From assembly GCA_009667805.1 (NCBI GenBank), contig CM019069.1, forward strand, positions 56,486,422 through 56,550,421: a stretch of DNA of 64,000 nt, in the 5' to 3' direction. The DNA is from Leptobrachium leishanense (Eukaryota > Chordata > Amphibia > Anura > Megophryidae). This document shows positions 1-11,458 of this stretch, in pieces. Below the pieces are notes generated by a model. That model did no database searches. It saw only the letters and a list, made by a program, of their open reading frames with translations, and had not been told where the DNA came from. The position numbers and the translations under genes were made by a program. The first letter of the stretch is position 1. Each line of letters opens with the position of its first letter.

Positions 1-538
1 TTGCAAGTGGGTGACCCCGAGACGCTGGGCAGATGGCCCAGATCCACAACCACTCTTTCTGGAGACACCGGTCATCCCATCTCCCACCCAGCTTCTGACC
101 GAGGCACCAGGAAAGGGTGCTATCGGTCCGTTTTTCCCGCGGCTGACTGTGGCACTGGGAGAAGGTACAGGCGGTACCCCTCCCCAGCTGGTCATTGCCC
201 CAGGAAATGGTGCCAGCAAGGCTGCCCACCAGCAAGGGGCTAGGAGACCAGGAGGAGAAAAAGCCCTCAATGTCCCACCAGGGCCGGTTGTTTCCCCGTG
301 GCAGGGTACCAGCCCCGGGTGTCTGTATGGTCCGTCGGACACCGGTCCAGACCAAGGGGGCAGTTGGAGAAGCCCGGGGGCCAGCCTCCTCCCTACGGAC
401 TATGGACCAAAAGACTATTGGGGGTTGGCAAAGCATTGCCCCAGCAACCCAAACTTGAGACTTTTTAAAGACACTTGCACCTGGACATCCCCAGGTGAGG
501 GTCTTACCGGGTCTGCCATCATGGGACTGGGGGAGCTA
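1..538 (+). mobile_element. 3' internal part of an LTR retrotransposon
   Basis: This stretch runs from the window edge to a 938-bp LTR. It is GC-rich and open in more than one frame; the longest frame (11-571) is rich in Pro, Gly and Thr, reads into the LTR and matches no family I recognise. The purine-rich run at 521-535 next to the LTR start fits the polypurine primer of plus-strand DNA synthesis. The sequence is probably the tail of the internal region after the polymerase genes, which lie outside the window, so the element class cannot be set. Strand follows from the purine run and the LTR promoter. Confidence 0.5.
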
Positions 539-1476
539 TGTGACGGAACGGCCGCCACAGGATTTATTTAGTTTAATTTCATTCTTATTTTGTTATATTT
601 CGTTTACCCTTTATTTATAGGAACTAATTTCCTTTGTTAAATTTAGTGTAAAACTGTTGCTAGACTTCTAATTAATTATGTTTTTCCCCTGCACCATTCT
701 GCTAGTAACCACGGAGTACATGCTTGCTACAATGTATCAGTCACTAACGTAGCGCTCTCCACGCTTCAAACTCCAATATACTTTATGCTCAGTTATATTG
801 TGTGGTTTTAAATGTATTGTCAATTGCTCATTTTTAGTTTTAAATAGACTTATATTTCTTTAGTTAAATGTGGTTTTTTTAAAGATACTAACTGCCGCTA
901 GTGGAAAATGCTTTCCTGTGTATAGAATGTACAATAGGTTTGAGTAATTTGTGGATTATGCAAAAGTGCTTTCTCTTTGGATATCTGTTATCTGTTTACC
1001 TGTCTGAAAAGGCTGGGAGTCACATTGTCTCAGCCACCCATTATCTGATTCCCTTTACAATGGGTTATGTAAATCACTGTATGTGGTCACTGTGGGGTCA
1101 AGACTTCATCTGCATACAACCAGTGGACCCAAGTGAAGACTGAAGAGGACCTGAAATAAGCCTGCAGTGGTCTTGGAACCAACCAATCAGAACTGTTGGG
1201 GTGGGCGGGAAGTCTGAATGTGCATGGCTCTATTTTGTATATAAGCACTGTCTGTTCCCATTCTAAATACACTCTGATTTACCTTCAAACCTGTACTGAG
1301 TCACGACTAGTATTTGGGGAGGGCATAATCACTGAATAAGCCAGCTTTACTGAATCCTTCACTTCCAGACCATCCAGGGACCGCTGCCAATCTCTCTCCC
1401 ACCTTGCTAGCTCACTACCCGGCTAAGCTCTCCAGCAAGACTCGGCGCCGCAGACGGAGCTACCTGATCTGTTACA
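539..1476 (+). repeat. 3' LTR of the retrotransposon entering from the left edge
   Basis: The repeat starts TGTGACGGAACGG directly after a purine-rich run and ends in GATCTGTTACA, giving the TG...CA ends with short inverted termini typical of LTRs. It has a TATA box near its 3' third and a plausible R/U5 after it. The second LTR would lie upstream of the window, so the pair could not be compared; a solo LTR is unlikely because of the adjoining polypurine run. Confidence 0.6.
1238..1245 (+). promoter_or_regulatory. TATA box of the LTR
   Basis: TATATAAG lies about 230 bases before the LTR end, where U3/R promoters usually sit. Confidence 0.5.
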
Positions 1477-1654
1477 AGTGTAATTTCATAAGATAATTTA
1501 AGGGTGTGTGTTTAGGGGCAGAGTTAAGGGCTGGTTAGGGGTTAGGTGGAGCAACTGATGGCGAGTAACTCTTATGGCCTGGTTAGTAGCACGGGACTTG
1601 AAAGTTTGAGCTAGATAGACATACAGATAATATATTCTAAATGATAGTATCTAT

Positions 1655-1779
1655 CTGGGTTATTCAGAGAGAGTGAAAACCAGGAGAAAACGGCAGGAGA
1701 AAAGAACAATCTATTTTAACCTAGAATTTTCACTTCTCCATTCATTCTCCTGGTTTTCACCTCTCTCTGAATAACCTTG
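1655..1779. mobile_element. 125-bp palindromic miniature element
   Basis: Left end CTGGGTTATTCAGAGAGAG is mirrored by CTCTCTGAATAACCTTG at the right end, and inner arms (GTGAAAACCAGGAGAA and its complement) continue the hairpin. TAT flanks both sides. The same TIR theme (GGGTTATTC) marks larger elements at 45125-45989 and 54862-55720. Confidence 0.7.
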
Positions 1780-2470
1780 TATATTACAGACAGAAAGAGA
1801 TATAGATAATATATTACAGATTGAAAGAAAGATAAATAGATAATATAATAAAAAAAAGAAATGGTGGTAGATAACAGCGACAAAGCTAAATAACAAGACA
1901 GGTAATATATTATAAAAGGAAAGAGAGGATGACAAGTCTTAAATATATGATCTTAAAAGCCTAAAGCATTTCTGATTCATTATACAGTTTGACACAAATT
2001 ACCATGGGGCACACAATCCCTGATTAACAAAAAAGAGGAATCCCAGCTCTCACACAGGATGGAAGTAATTTACCAGACAAATGTGCACCTGCTTCCAATT
2101 AATTACCACGCAGTGCACTGTGCACAATTATATGAGACGTTCTCTATAAAATCTTGATAAAGGTTTGTACAAAGCATTCACAAGGGAACTGCTGCAAGTA
2201 ACTAGTATCTATAGCCATCGTCAAGTCTGCAAGTTGCGATTGACAAGTGCTGACCCCCAAGCTGCTGTGAACTCCCAGGATGCTCAATCAGCTATTACCG
2301 TTACCTGCATCTGTTTGGTGCTTGTATTCATATTTAGTAGGAGTCTTAACTATAAAACATTAACACAAAACTGGGGCTTTCAATAATTGCTTCTCAAATA
2401 ACTAATCCTTAAAATTAGATGAACATTATACCACTTGTATTTCCATTGTAAATAAATATTGCTACAGTGG
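1780..2470. other. AT-rich stretch, no feature recognised
   Basis: It begins with a degenerate GATAATATATTACAGA tandem (about 1783-1855) and is otherwise unique-looking AT-rich DNA. The small open frame at 2165-2386 has no recognisable domain. Confidence 0.4.
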
Positions 2471-2478
2471 TTGATAAT

Positions 2479-3567
2479 CAGGTCTGCCATCAGAAATATT
2501 GGGCCCCTTACTGAACCACCCTTCCCTTAGCTGCCCATACTAATCGCTCCATCATTGATTAGCCAGACCGCTTCTCCCAGCTCTAGATGCCTCGGCCCAC
2601 CGGGAAATTTCCTGGTATCCTGATAGGTTAGTCTAGGGTGGCATGGTAGGGCCGGTGCACTTGAGGCACTGTCAATACGGGGGTACCTGGCACACGCCAA
2701 GGTGAGGCCCTGGTTAATGGGAAAACACCTATATGCAGACAACTGATACAGTATAACACTGAGTACCACAGTATAAACCATAGATCTCTGCACAGCGAAT
2801 ATACCACAGCAGCCATGCTCTAATGGACCAGTCTTTAAAGAATAGCCAGATCTGCTCTATAGAAGAGATATTACCGCAGCGCCATGCAGAGTCTAGGAAT
2901 TACAGGGGAGGTAGGATATCAATACAGTACAGACTAGGATAAAGCAAGAACGTGGTCAAGCGAAAAAGCCAGGAATCAGAACCAGAACAAGAACCTAATA
3001 CTTATGCCAGGGATCCAAAACCAGGAGGGAAGTCAGCCAGGCAAAAGGGTCAATACCAGGTAATCAGTATAACATATAAACATAAACAGGAAACCAATAA
3101 CAGCGAGGGAAACAACTATGAACTAAATACACAGCAATAATTAGACATGAACCAGAAAACACAGCGGCAAGAGATAAAAACAGGGGAAACCAGAACCAAA
3201 AGCATAAACCAAAAATATACAAACTAGAACTGGAAATAAACAGCAAGGTTCTCAGAACACAGCAGACTGGATACACAGGCAAACTGGAGCAATGACAGAG
3301 CAATGGGATAAGGGCTCACTGCTCTAAATAGGGAGGAATCAGCACATAAGGACCAACAGGTGAGCTGCAACAGAAAGGAAGCAATTAACCCTTAAGCTGC
3401 AACCTAGGACTAGCAGCTAGGGGTAATGCCAGCACATGAATATGCAAGAATATAGAGTGCAGGGGGACAGGGCTGGAACGCTGAAACGTGACAGGAACAC
3501 TGCGATTAGTAAGGGCCTAGGCCCCCTTGAGCCACTGGGCCCCTGAACACCCCTTAATGCTGCCCTG
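2479..3567. mobile_element. Non-autonomous hAT element holding a solo LTR
   Basis: The ends are CAGGTCTGCCATCAG and its degenerate complement (CAGGGCAGCATTAAG on the other strand), and the exact 8-bp duplication TTGATAAT lies at 2471-2478 and 3568-3575. CAG...CTG ends with an 8-bp duplication are diagnostic of hAT. There is no transposase. Most of the interior (2670-3493) is a later LTR insertion, so the original element was only about 260 bp. Confidence 0.8.
2670..3493 (-). repeat. Solo LTR, family K, inside the hAT element
   Basis: Read on the minus strand it starts TGTCACGTTTCAG and ends in TATTGACA. It aligns over most of its length with the LTR at 43178-44014 (shared ATTTTTGGTTTATGC-like and CACCTGTTGGTCC segments). 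The flanks GGCAC and GGAAC match at 4 of 5 bases, as expected of an old 5-bp duplication. The TATA region seen in the other copy is mutated here (TATTTAGAG). The left boundary is approximate. Confidence 0.65.
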
Positions 3568-3575
3568 TTGATAAT

Positions 3576-3978
3576 ATAAACAATTACATATCTATTGTTT
3601 CACCACCATTGCCTAAAAATCCTATTATGAAACAACACGTGTATGAAAACAAAAAAGCTTGCTGGCTCGATCGCCAAAATATACTGCTTTGTCGAGCACA
3701 ATTCAGCCATTTTCAGGGTATTTATTAAAGAGCATACCAGCATTTCGATTCCTGTTATAAAATCAGGTCAGTTATTAGGCAGTTAAACAAGGAAAATCAC
3801 ACGGAAACTCTCAATTTTAATATAAGTGTTTGTTTAGCAATAATAACCTAATGCTAAAAATAACACTAATAATAACCTTAATCCTAAAGGCAAGCCTAAC
3901 CCTAAAAGTTTTGGACACCAGGATACTGTTTGGTGTAGGGTTACAAACACGGATTAAAAAAATACACTTTTTGTTAGT
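3576..3978. other. Unassigned AT-rich stretch
   Basis: No open frame with domains. It includes a run of TAACCCTAA-like words at 3845-3910, too degenerate to call telomeric. Confidence 0.35.
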
Positions 3979-4840
3979 GTAACGCTGCTTTAAAAACTGT
4001 GTTCTGGTGCATTGAATTATTGCTGCCACCAAAGGGAGACAATGTGGAATATGCTGGGCAGAGCGGACTCCATCTCCCATCACCCTTTGCGTGAGGACAG
4101 GAAGTGGGTGGGACAAAGAGGAAGATATGCTGAGGAGCCTCGTGTTTGGCAGGCGGAGAGTGAGCGGAGCAGTGAAAGGTGGAGGACGCACGTTAGAGCT
4201 GTCAGGGATCGCAACCAGGCCAGAGTACAGATGCTGTCTTACTGGTGCTGGAGATCGGGACAGAAATCGTGCTGTGCCCTACCTACTCAGCACTGGGAGA
4301 TTTGGAGGACAAGCTGGTTCCGGCAGGACCCCGCGTTAGGAGGCCGCGCCGATCGATTGGGAGTGCAGGCGGCGGATCGATTGTTCCAGTTGCGGAGATT
4401 TGGCAAGCAGGGAGCAGATTCGGTGGTACAGAGTCCCAGTACACAGCGGAGAAAGATCCTTTGGTCGAGGCATCGAGTGCTAGACAGTTTCGTTCTACGC
4501 TGCAATATTGTTTAAATTCACAGGGCCCCAACGGTGGCTAGTCGAAGATTGGTCTTTTCGTTCACTGGCCAGTCGAACACAGTACCCGGGTACGCTAAAC
4601 TTTGTACATATATATTTTGAGATATTTTGCGGGACTTACACTCCAGAACTGAGGGGGTTAACCGTTCTTTTTCCGCTGCGTGTTTTTCCCGCATCCTGTA
4701 AATTCATTCAACGAGCATTTATCTTTTAGTAATGTATACAAAACTAGAAAATCCACAACAGTGCTGGTGTGTAATAATTCCTAGTGCAGTCAGACTATCC
4801 CGAGGTTTATTCAGCGGCTCCTCCGGGGGTGAGCGCTGCA
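3979..4840 (+). repeat. LTR-like dispersed repeat, family F, copy 1
   Basis: It starts TGTAACGCTGC and ends GAGCGCTGCA; TTAG flanks both sides as a possible 4-bp duplication. A second copy lies on the minus strand at 56974-59136. The copies share the first part (CACC-AGGGAGACA, GACAGGAAGTGGGTGGG), the CACTGGCCAGT segment and the end (GCCGCTGAATAAAC, holding AATAAA). TG...CA ends, a short duplication and a 3' AATAAA suggest a solo LTR; no internal genes are known here. Open frames inside it (such as 4012-4515) have no domains. Confidence 0.5.
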
Positions 4841-4984
4841 TTAGCAATTTTTTTCTTTTTGCAAGATTTTTAGGATAACGGTCCTGCTAAAACAGCACTT
4901 GAAACAAGTGCTCAACCAGGCATCCAGTGAGCTTACAATTAGGGATGCGCTGTTTGGTTCGATCTGTTCGGAGTTCTCATTTTG

Positions 4985-5032
4985 CCCAATCATGGGCTCA
5001 CGGAGCTAAGTCCCGCAGCACACTATATAAGG
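4985..5032 (+). promoter_or_regulatory. Probable promoter of the hAT element
   Basis: A CCAAT word at about 4986 precedes TATATAAGG at 5024-5032, just inside the left end and ahead of the tandem leader. Inference from motif and position. Confidence 0.5.
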
Positions 5033-5090
5033 CGTCCCTCGCAGCCCCAGCACGTGTTTTTTGAGAGGAGATTGTTCTGTTAGTGTGTGT

Positions 5091-5600
5091 TCTCACTGCC
5101 AGCAGCTATTGGGGGGGTCTCACTTCTACAAGATATCTGGGAATTGTTGTAATCTGTGTGTTCTCACTGCCAGCAGCTATTGTGGGGGTCTCACTTCTAC
5201 AAAATATCTGGGAATTGTTGTAATCTGTGTGTTCTCACTGCCAGCAGCTATTGTGGGGGTCTCACTTCTACAAGATATCTGGGAATTGTTGTAATCTGTG
5301 TCTTCTCACTGCCAGCTATCAGGGGGTCCCACATACTTCTAGCAGATTTCTGAGAATTTTAATCTGTGTCTTGTCAGTGCCACCCATCAGGGGGTCTCAC
5401 TGATTTATAGGAGGTTCCTGGTAATTGTAATCTGTGTCTGGTCACTGCCACCCATCAGGGGGTCTCACTGATTTATAGGAGGTTCCTGGGAATTGTAATT
5501 TGTGTTTTATCACTCACTGCCACCCATCAGGGGGTCTCAATCACTTATAGGAGGTTTCTGGGAATTTTAATCTGTATCTTGTCACTGGCTGCCAACCATT
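5091..5600 (+). repeat. 71-bp tandem repeats in the hAT leader
   Basis: TCTCACTGCC recurs at 5091, 5162 and 5233, a 71-base period, each unit containing GGGGGTCTCACTTCTACA and TCTGGGAATTGTTGTAATC. Units then become shorter and more diverged (CCACCCATCAGGGGGTCTCA) to about 5600. The array lies between promoter and transposase. Its open frames are by-products. Confidence 0.8.
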
Positions 5601-6597
5601 CAGGGTGTCTCACTGAGTTATATCAGAGTTCTGGAAATCTTTAATCTAGATAACACAGTTTAATCAGAGTTCTGTATATCTTTAATCTATATATCACTCA
5701 CCATGTCAGAAAGACCAAAAAGGACAGGCAGACGCTCCCAGACACAGATAAGAGGGCAAGCAGCCTCTGTGTCGGAAGGCTGTGCCCCTGGTCGTCATGG
5801 ACGTGGTGCATCCTCTGCAGGGGCACGCTTGTCCTTGTTTGCAGGATTGGCTAACCAGGCCATCTTCATCCTCCGAGTCCTCTGCCAGCCAGGCTTGTAG
5901 TGGTTTACAGTCCACCTCAGCTTCCAAAACATCTAATTCAGCCTCCATGTCCACAGCTACTCCTGCCATAGCCTTACTATCATACACGGAGGAGTCAGCT
6001 GAATTGTTTGACTACAATGACAGTGACATGCTGCTTGAGGATGCGCAGCAACTACAGTGCTCTGATTCAATCTCTGAGGTTGAGGAAGGGAGTATAATCA
6101 GCCTAGAGGGAGGGGGTGCCAGTGACACACAAAGAACTGGCACGCATGTTGCCCCAGCAGCTGCAGCATACTGCCAAGTTGGCTCCAGTGACGAGGAGAT
6201 AGGGGGTGATGACGATGATGAGGTCACTGACTCCACCTGGGTGCCTGATGGAACAGAGAAGTCAAGTGAGGAGGAGGCACAACAAACACAAGGCACAACG
6301 TCCTCTATGACCAACCGTAGCCGGTCCAAGGCATCAGATGTCAGAGCTGCTCAGGTGCAGAGGGCTGTTGTCTCAAAGCACACATCCAGGAACTCTGCTG
6401 TCTGGTAGTTCTTTAAGAAATGTGCAGCAGACCACACCGTTGCTATTTGTAATCTATGTCAGATGAGGATCAAGCATGGGAAAGACATCCCACGCTTGGG
6501 TACCACGTGCTTGCAGTGGCATAGCGTGGGGGGGCTGGGGGGGCCGTGGCCCCGGGTGCAGTTTTGTTAGGGGCGCATTTGCGCCCCTAAAACTGGC

Positions 6598-6888
6598 CCG
6601 GGGTTGAGGGGACCCAGATGCCGGGCAGCGCCGGAGTGCCTGCCCGGTCCTGAAGAGTCCGTCCTGTTAAAGGGAAGTGGCTGCGTGCAGGCGCAGCCGG
6701 TCACGTGGTCCGGCTAATCAGGTGGTACTGAGTCTCTGTACCACCTGACTGGCCGGACCGCGTGACCTGCGCATGCACGCCACGCAGCCGCATCCCCTTC
6801 AACAGGACGGACTCTTCAGGACCGGGCAGGCACTCCCGCGCTGCCTGGCATCTGGGTCCCCTCAACCCCTGCCGGAGCTGGAGCAATA
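6598..6888. repeat. Large GC-rich inverted repeat (hairpin)
   Basis: The left arm (GGGTTGAGGGGACCCAGATG ... TAATCAGGTGGTAC) is mirrored by the right arm (GTACCACCTGACTGGCCGG ... CTGGGTCCCCTCAACCC) around a short centre near 6730-6738. The arms are about 140 bases with a few mismatches and small gaps. It may be an internal palindrome of the progenitor; transcripts would fold into long dsRNA. Confidence 0.85.
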
Positions 6889-6889
6889 T

Positions 6890-8175
6890 CCAGGTGAGAG
6901 CTGGGCAAATCCATGTGTAAGCTGGGCAAATCCATGACCTGGGGGCAAATCCATGAGCTGGGCAAATCCATGACCTGGGGCAAATCCATGAGCTGGGGGC
7001 AAATCCATGAGCTGGGCAAATCCATGAGCTGGGGGCAAATCCATGAGCTGGGGCAAATCCATGTGTGAGCTGGGGGTAAATCCATGAGCTGGGCAAATCC
7101 ATGAGCTGGGCAAATCCATGAGCTGGGGGCAAATCCATGAGCTGGGGCAAATCCATGTGTGAGCTGGGGGCAAATCCATGAGCTGGGCAAATCCATGAGC
7201 TGGGGGCAAATCCATGAGCTGGGGGCAAATCCATGAGCTGGGCAAATCCATGTGTGAGCTGGGGGAAAATCCATGTGTGAGCTGGGGCAAATCCATGTGT
7301 GAGCTGGGGGCAAATCCACGTGTGAGCTGGGGGCAAATCCACGTGTGAGCTGGGGGCAAATCCACGTGTGAGCTGGGGGCAAATCCATGTGTGAGCTGGG
7401 GCAAATCCATGTGTGAGCTGGGGGCAAATCCATGTGTGAGCTGGGGCAAATCCATGAGCTGGGACAAATCCATGTGTGAGCTGGGGGCAAATCCATGAGC
7501 TGGGCAAATCCATGAGCTGGGGCAAATCCATGAGCTGGGGGCAAATCCATGAGCTGGGGGCAAATCCATGAGCTGGGCAAATCCATGTGTGAGCTGGGGG
7601 CAAATCCATGTGTGAGCTGGGGCAAATCCATGAGCTGGGGCAAATCCATGAGCTGGGACAAATCCATGTGTGAGCTGGGGCAAATCCATGTGTGAGCTGG
7701 GGCAAATCCATGTCTGAGCTGGGGCAAATCCATGAGCTGGGGCAAATCCATGAGCTGGGGGCAAATCCATGTGTGAGCTGGGGGCAAATCCATGTGTGAG
7801 CTGGGGCAAATTCATGAGCTGGGGCAAATCCATGAGCTGGGGGCAAATCCATGAGCTGGGGCAAATCCATGTGTGAGCTGGGGGCAAATCCATGTGTGAG
7901 CTGGGTGCAAATCCATGTGTGAGCTGGGGCAAATCCATGTGTGAGCTGGGGCAAATCCATGAGCTGGGGCAAATCCATGAGCTGGGGGCAAATCCATGAG
8001 CTGGGGGCAAATCCATGTGTGAGCTGGGGGCAAATCCATGAGTGAGCTGGGGCAAATCCATGAGCTGGGGGCAAATCCATGTGTGAGCTGGGGGCAAATC
8101 CATGTGTGAGCTGGGGCAAATCCATGAGCTGGGGCAAATCCATGAGCTGGGGGCAAATCCATGTGTGAGCTGGGG
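6890..8175. repeat. Minisatellite, core GGGCAAATCCATGAGCTG
   Basis: Dozens of units differ in the number of G (3 to 5) and by an optional GTGT after ATG, so units run from about 17 to 23 bases. On the minus strand no unit has a stop in any frame, which yields overlapping open frames of up to about 500 codons made of MDLPQL, HGFAPA and WICPSS words. These are products of the repeat, not genes. Confidence 0.92.
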
Positions 8176-11100
8176 CAATATCGATAACGTGTCCACAGGT
8201 GGGGGCGCACAATTCTTGGCTGGCCCCGGGCGCTGAAAACCCACGCTACGCCACTGCGTGCTTGAGGTGACATATGACCACCTGCCACGCATCCCATTGG
8301 CACAACACTTTGCATAGGTCCTCCTCCTCCTCATCTGTCTCTACCTCCACTATATGTCCAGCCATGTCATTGCCTACAACATCCACTGACAGGGATGATG
8401 CTACAGTAATGGATGTACCAGGTCCTTCCTCAGAATGTGACAGCATCCCATCAGCTGAAGATTTACGCAGTCAGATTACGTTGCCCCAGCTGCAGCAGCG
8501 TAAGAAAAAATATAGTCCCAACCATCCCCAAGCACAGCGTCTAAATGCCAGCTTAGCAAAATTACTCGCATTACAGCTGCTGCCTTTCCAGCTGGTGGAC
8601 TCTGCTTCCTTCCGTAAATTTGCTGAATGTGCTGTACCACAGTGGCTGGTTCCAAAATACCAATTCTTTTTACGGAAGGCCATTCCAGCACTATACCAGC
8701 ACGTGGAAGACAATGTTATGGAGTCATTGGGAAAGGCAGTCAGCAGCATGGTGCACATGACTTTAGACACGTGGTCCAGCAAGCATGGACAGGGCCGTTA
8801 CATTTCCTTCACGGCACACTGGGTAACTCTGATTGCAGCTGGGAGGGATCCAGGACGGGGCTCTGTGCTGGAGCTTGTTCATCCACCACGCCTCCAGAAA
8901 GCTGCTTGTATGAGGTCTGTCTGCTCCACCACCTCTTCCTCCTCCTCCTTCTCTGTCTCTGGCGAAGTGGCAGTTAAACTAACGAGTGGCAGGGGCTACG
9001 CAATGGCTCAAGCAAAAAGATGCCATACTGTGCTTGAGCTGGTTTGTTTAGGGGACAGGAGCCACACCGGGCCAGAAATTCTGTCAGCTCTGCAGGGGCA
9101 GGTGCAGAGATGGTTAACACCATGCCAGCTTCAGCTGGGAATGGTCATCTGTGATAATGGCAGCAACCTTCTCTCCGCCCTACGCCAGGGTAAGTTGACG
9201 CATGAACCATGCCTAGCACACGTCCTAAATCTGGTGGTACAGCATTTCCTAACCAGGTACCCAGGGCTGGCAGAGCTTCTCAGCCAGGCCAGAAAAGTCT
9301 GCAGCCACTTCAGACGGTCATTCCCAGCAAGGTTTCGCCTGGCAGAAATTCAAAGAGAATTCCACTTCCCACAAACCGTCTGATCTGTGACATGCCCACC
9401 AGGTGGAACTCGACATTAGCAAATACTGCAGCATCTGCACAAGCAGCAGAGGGCCATCAATGAGTACCTGTGTGAGTATGGCACAAGGACAGGTTCAGGT
9501 CAACTTGTTTCGCCCCCCCGCAGTGGCTGTTGATCAAGGATGCATGCACTATATTGTCACCATTTGAGGAGGCAACCAGGATGGTGAGCAGGGACAGTGC
9601 ATGCATCAGTGACACAATTCCTTTAGTGTTACTGCTGGAGCGCACTCTGCTGCGAACTATAGGAATGTGGCACTAGAGGCAGAGCAGCGGGAGGAAGAGG
9701 AGGCCTTCCCTAGCTCTCAAGGCCCCAGTCTTTACGCAGACAGCATTCCTGCGGGTCCTCAGATCAAACAGGAGGAGGATGAGGAGGAGGAGGAATATTT
9801 AAGTAGTGGGGGCATCGACGGTGGGGATTCCTCAAGGGAGGGTTTTGTGTGCCCAGAAACCCAAGGACTAGTACGTGGCTGGGAGAAGGAAGTGCACAAT
9901 GGGGTCATCCTCATTGACCAGGAAGACTCGGAAGCTAATGTCACCTCCATCCTACGTTGCATGGGCTCCCTTATCCTGCAAAGCCTGCTAAAGGACCCCA
10001 GGATTCGTGCTGTCAAGGAGAGGAATCAATACTGGTTGGCAAGCCTTCCTGATCCACGATACAAGGGTAAAGTTGCAGAGCTCATCTTGCCCGCACAGAG
10101 GGAGAACAGGATGAAACAACTTGAGGACGCTCTAAAGCGACACTTGTGTAACACCTTTCCAGGCACTGGTAGGTTACCAAGTGATGACACACGTGCTTCT
10201 GAGGCTGCGGATGATCAGAGAAAGAGCGGTGAAGGCCGGGGCTGCTTGACTGATGCCTTTTTAAAAAAATTTAGTCCACGACGCCCAGGGACGTCAAATG
10301 TAGGCACCCATTGCCAGCGTCTTCACCGTATGGTGCAGGCCTACCTAGGGGCAAGGGCAGACCTGGATACCTTTACAGCAGATGATCCACTGGCTTACTG
10401 GGTGTTGAGATTGGATCACTGGCCAGAACTTAGCCAATATGCTATGCAGCTACTAGGTTTCCCTTCATCCAGTGTGCTTTCTGAAAGGACGTTCAGTGCC
10501 GCTGGAGGTTTTGTCACAGACAAAAGAGTGCGTCTGTCCACCGACTCTGTAGACCGGCTGACATTTATAAAAATGAATCAGTCCTGGATCAGCAGCTATC
10601 AATCCCATGATGCTGACGTAACTGAATAGATCGGGGATCTCTTCTGCATTCCCAAAACCTCCACCACTGCACTCTTCCACAATACCACAGAGGGGTTACT
10701 TACGGTGTGAAGGCACTTGCTGCAGCCTGCCACCAAGGCACAATATTTGGGTGCACTGACGCCTGTACCAGATTCATATCATTTTAATATTGAACCGCAG
10801 GGTCCAACCCTGCACTCTTCCACAATACCACAGAGGGGTTACGGTGTGACGGCACTGTTGCCGACACTAAAGGCCCACTTTTAAAGCACCTATTGTTACT
10901 TTCATCCAAAACCTGCATAAATTTCACCATAATTTAGTCAAAAAATCACTAAACTTGTTCTGCGTGTCCTAAAATGTCTCCTCTTTTCATACAGACTGCC
11001 GCCCCAAGCAGTTGTTTATGAATAGATTAAAGAAAAAACATTTACTGTCATTTGAAATGTCATTTTTTTGTTTTTAAATGTTTCTATACATCCTACAAAT

Positions 11101-11458
11101 CCCCCACTTTCCGGGCAGGTTATGGGAACCTCCTAGGCATGATATTTGAAGGATTTTTTTGTTATTATTCTTAACCTTTATTTCATGGAAAACTCACTGT
11201 TCCTTTAAAAACTTTTTTTAAAAAACTTTTTGTCCTTGTTTCCTGTCCCCAGGGCACTATCCGGACCCCCATACAACTTTTATGGCAAATATCTTGCATA
11301 TATGCCCTCTTGGAGGGCACTCTATAAATCGAACTTTCGAGTCCCATTGACTTGCATTGAGTTCGGTTCGTGTTCGAGTTCCAACTCAAACTTTTGAAAT
11401 TGTTTGAGTTCAAATGCGAACCGAACACGGGGTTGTTCGGCTCATCACTACTTACAAT

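Larger units (their letters stand above)
6514..8256. mobile_element. Non-autonomous hAT element filled by a minisatellite
   Basis: Ends CAGTGGCATAGCGTGGG and CCCACGCTACGCCACTG are inverted copies with one mismatch, flanked by the exact 8-bp duplication CGTGCTTG (6506-6513, 8257-8264). The element carries no transposase: inside are a large hairpin (6598-6888) and a minisatellite (about 6890-8175). It interrupts the BED finger of the older hAT. A relative with the same repeat core lies at 60552-62550. Confidence 0.92.
5703..10629 (+). pseudogene. hAT transposase with N-terminal BED zinc finger, broken
   Basis: hAT transposases cut out and reinsert the element in the nucleus; the BED finger helps bind the ends. 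A likely start is the ATG at 5703, followed by a frameshift near 5865 into the frame 5782-6408 (acidic, Ser-rich). The finger begins with SAVW, then an in-frame TAG at 6406, then CNLC (6448-6459). The inserted hAT derivative splits the finger; its His-bearing part resumes after 8264 with an in-frame TGA. The frame 8274-9383 holds the catalytic-core region (LDTWSS, ICDNGSN, AHVLNLVVQ). Frameshifts follow between 9360 and 9660. The last frame (9667-10629) has the dimerisation block (DPLAYWVLR, SERTFSAAGG). With two nonsense codons and several frameshifts it cannot make an enzyme. Confidence 0.85.
4940..11450 (+). mobile_element. Decayed BED-type hAT DNA transposon, about 4.8 kb before invasion
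   Basis: Exact 8-bp duplication CTTACAAT lies at 4932-4939 and 11451-11458. The ends are TAGGGATGCGC and, on the other strand, TAGTGATGAGCCGAAC. Inside are a TATA promoter, a 71-bp tandem leader, and a broken transposase with an N-terminal BED finger and a C-terminal hAT dimerisation domain. A 1743-bp hAT derivative with its own 8-bp duplication is inserted in the finger. The small fold-back element at 20552-21323 has the same kind of ends and may have been moved by a related enzyme. Confidence 0.9.

Noticed and set aside
539..1476. Host promoter with TATA box
   Set aside because: TG...CA ends and the purine run before it fit an LTR better.
3845..3915. Interstitial telomeric repeat
   Set aside because: TAACCCTAA-like words are few and irregular, with no TTAGGG tandem.
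4012..4541. Frames of 167, 98 and 82 codons
   Set aside because: They overlap on both strands in a dispersed LTR-like repeat also found at 56974-59136; no domain or conserved frame.
6890..8175. CRISPR-like array
   Set aside because: Repeats are adjacent, with no unique spacers and no cas genes, in a eukaryotic genome.
6701..8334. Minus-strand open frames of about 500, 490, 325 and 167 codons
   Set aside because: They are translations of a stop-free minisatellite in overlapping frames, low complexity, with no domains; the array lies inside a transposon with exact duplications.
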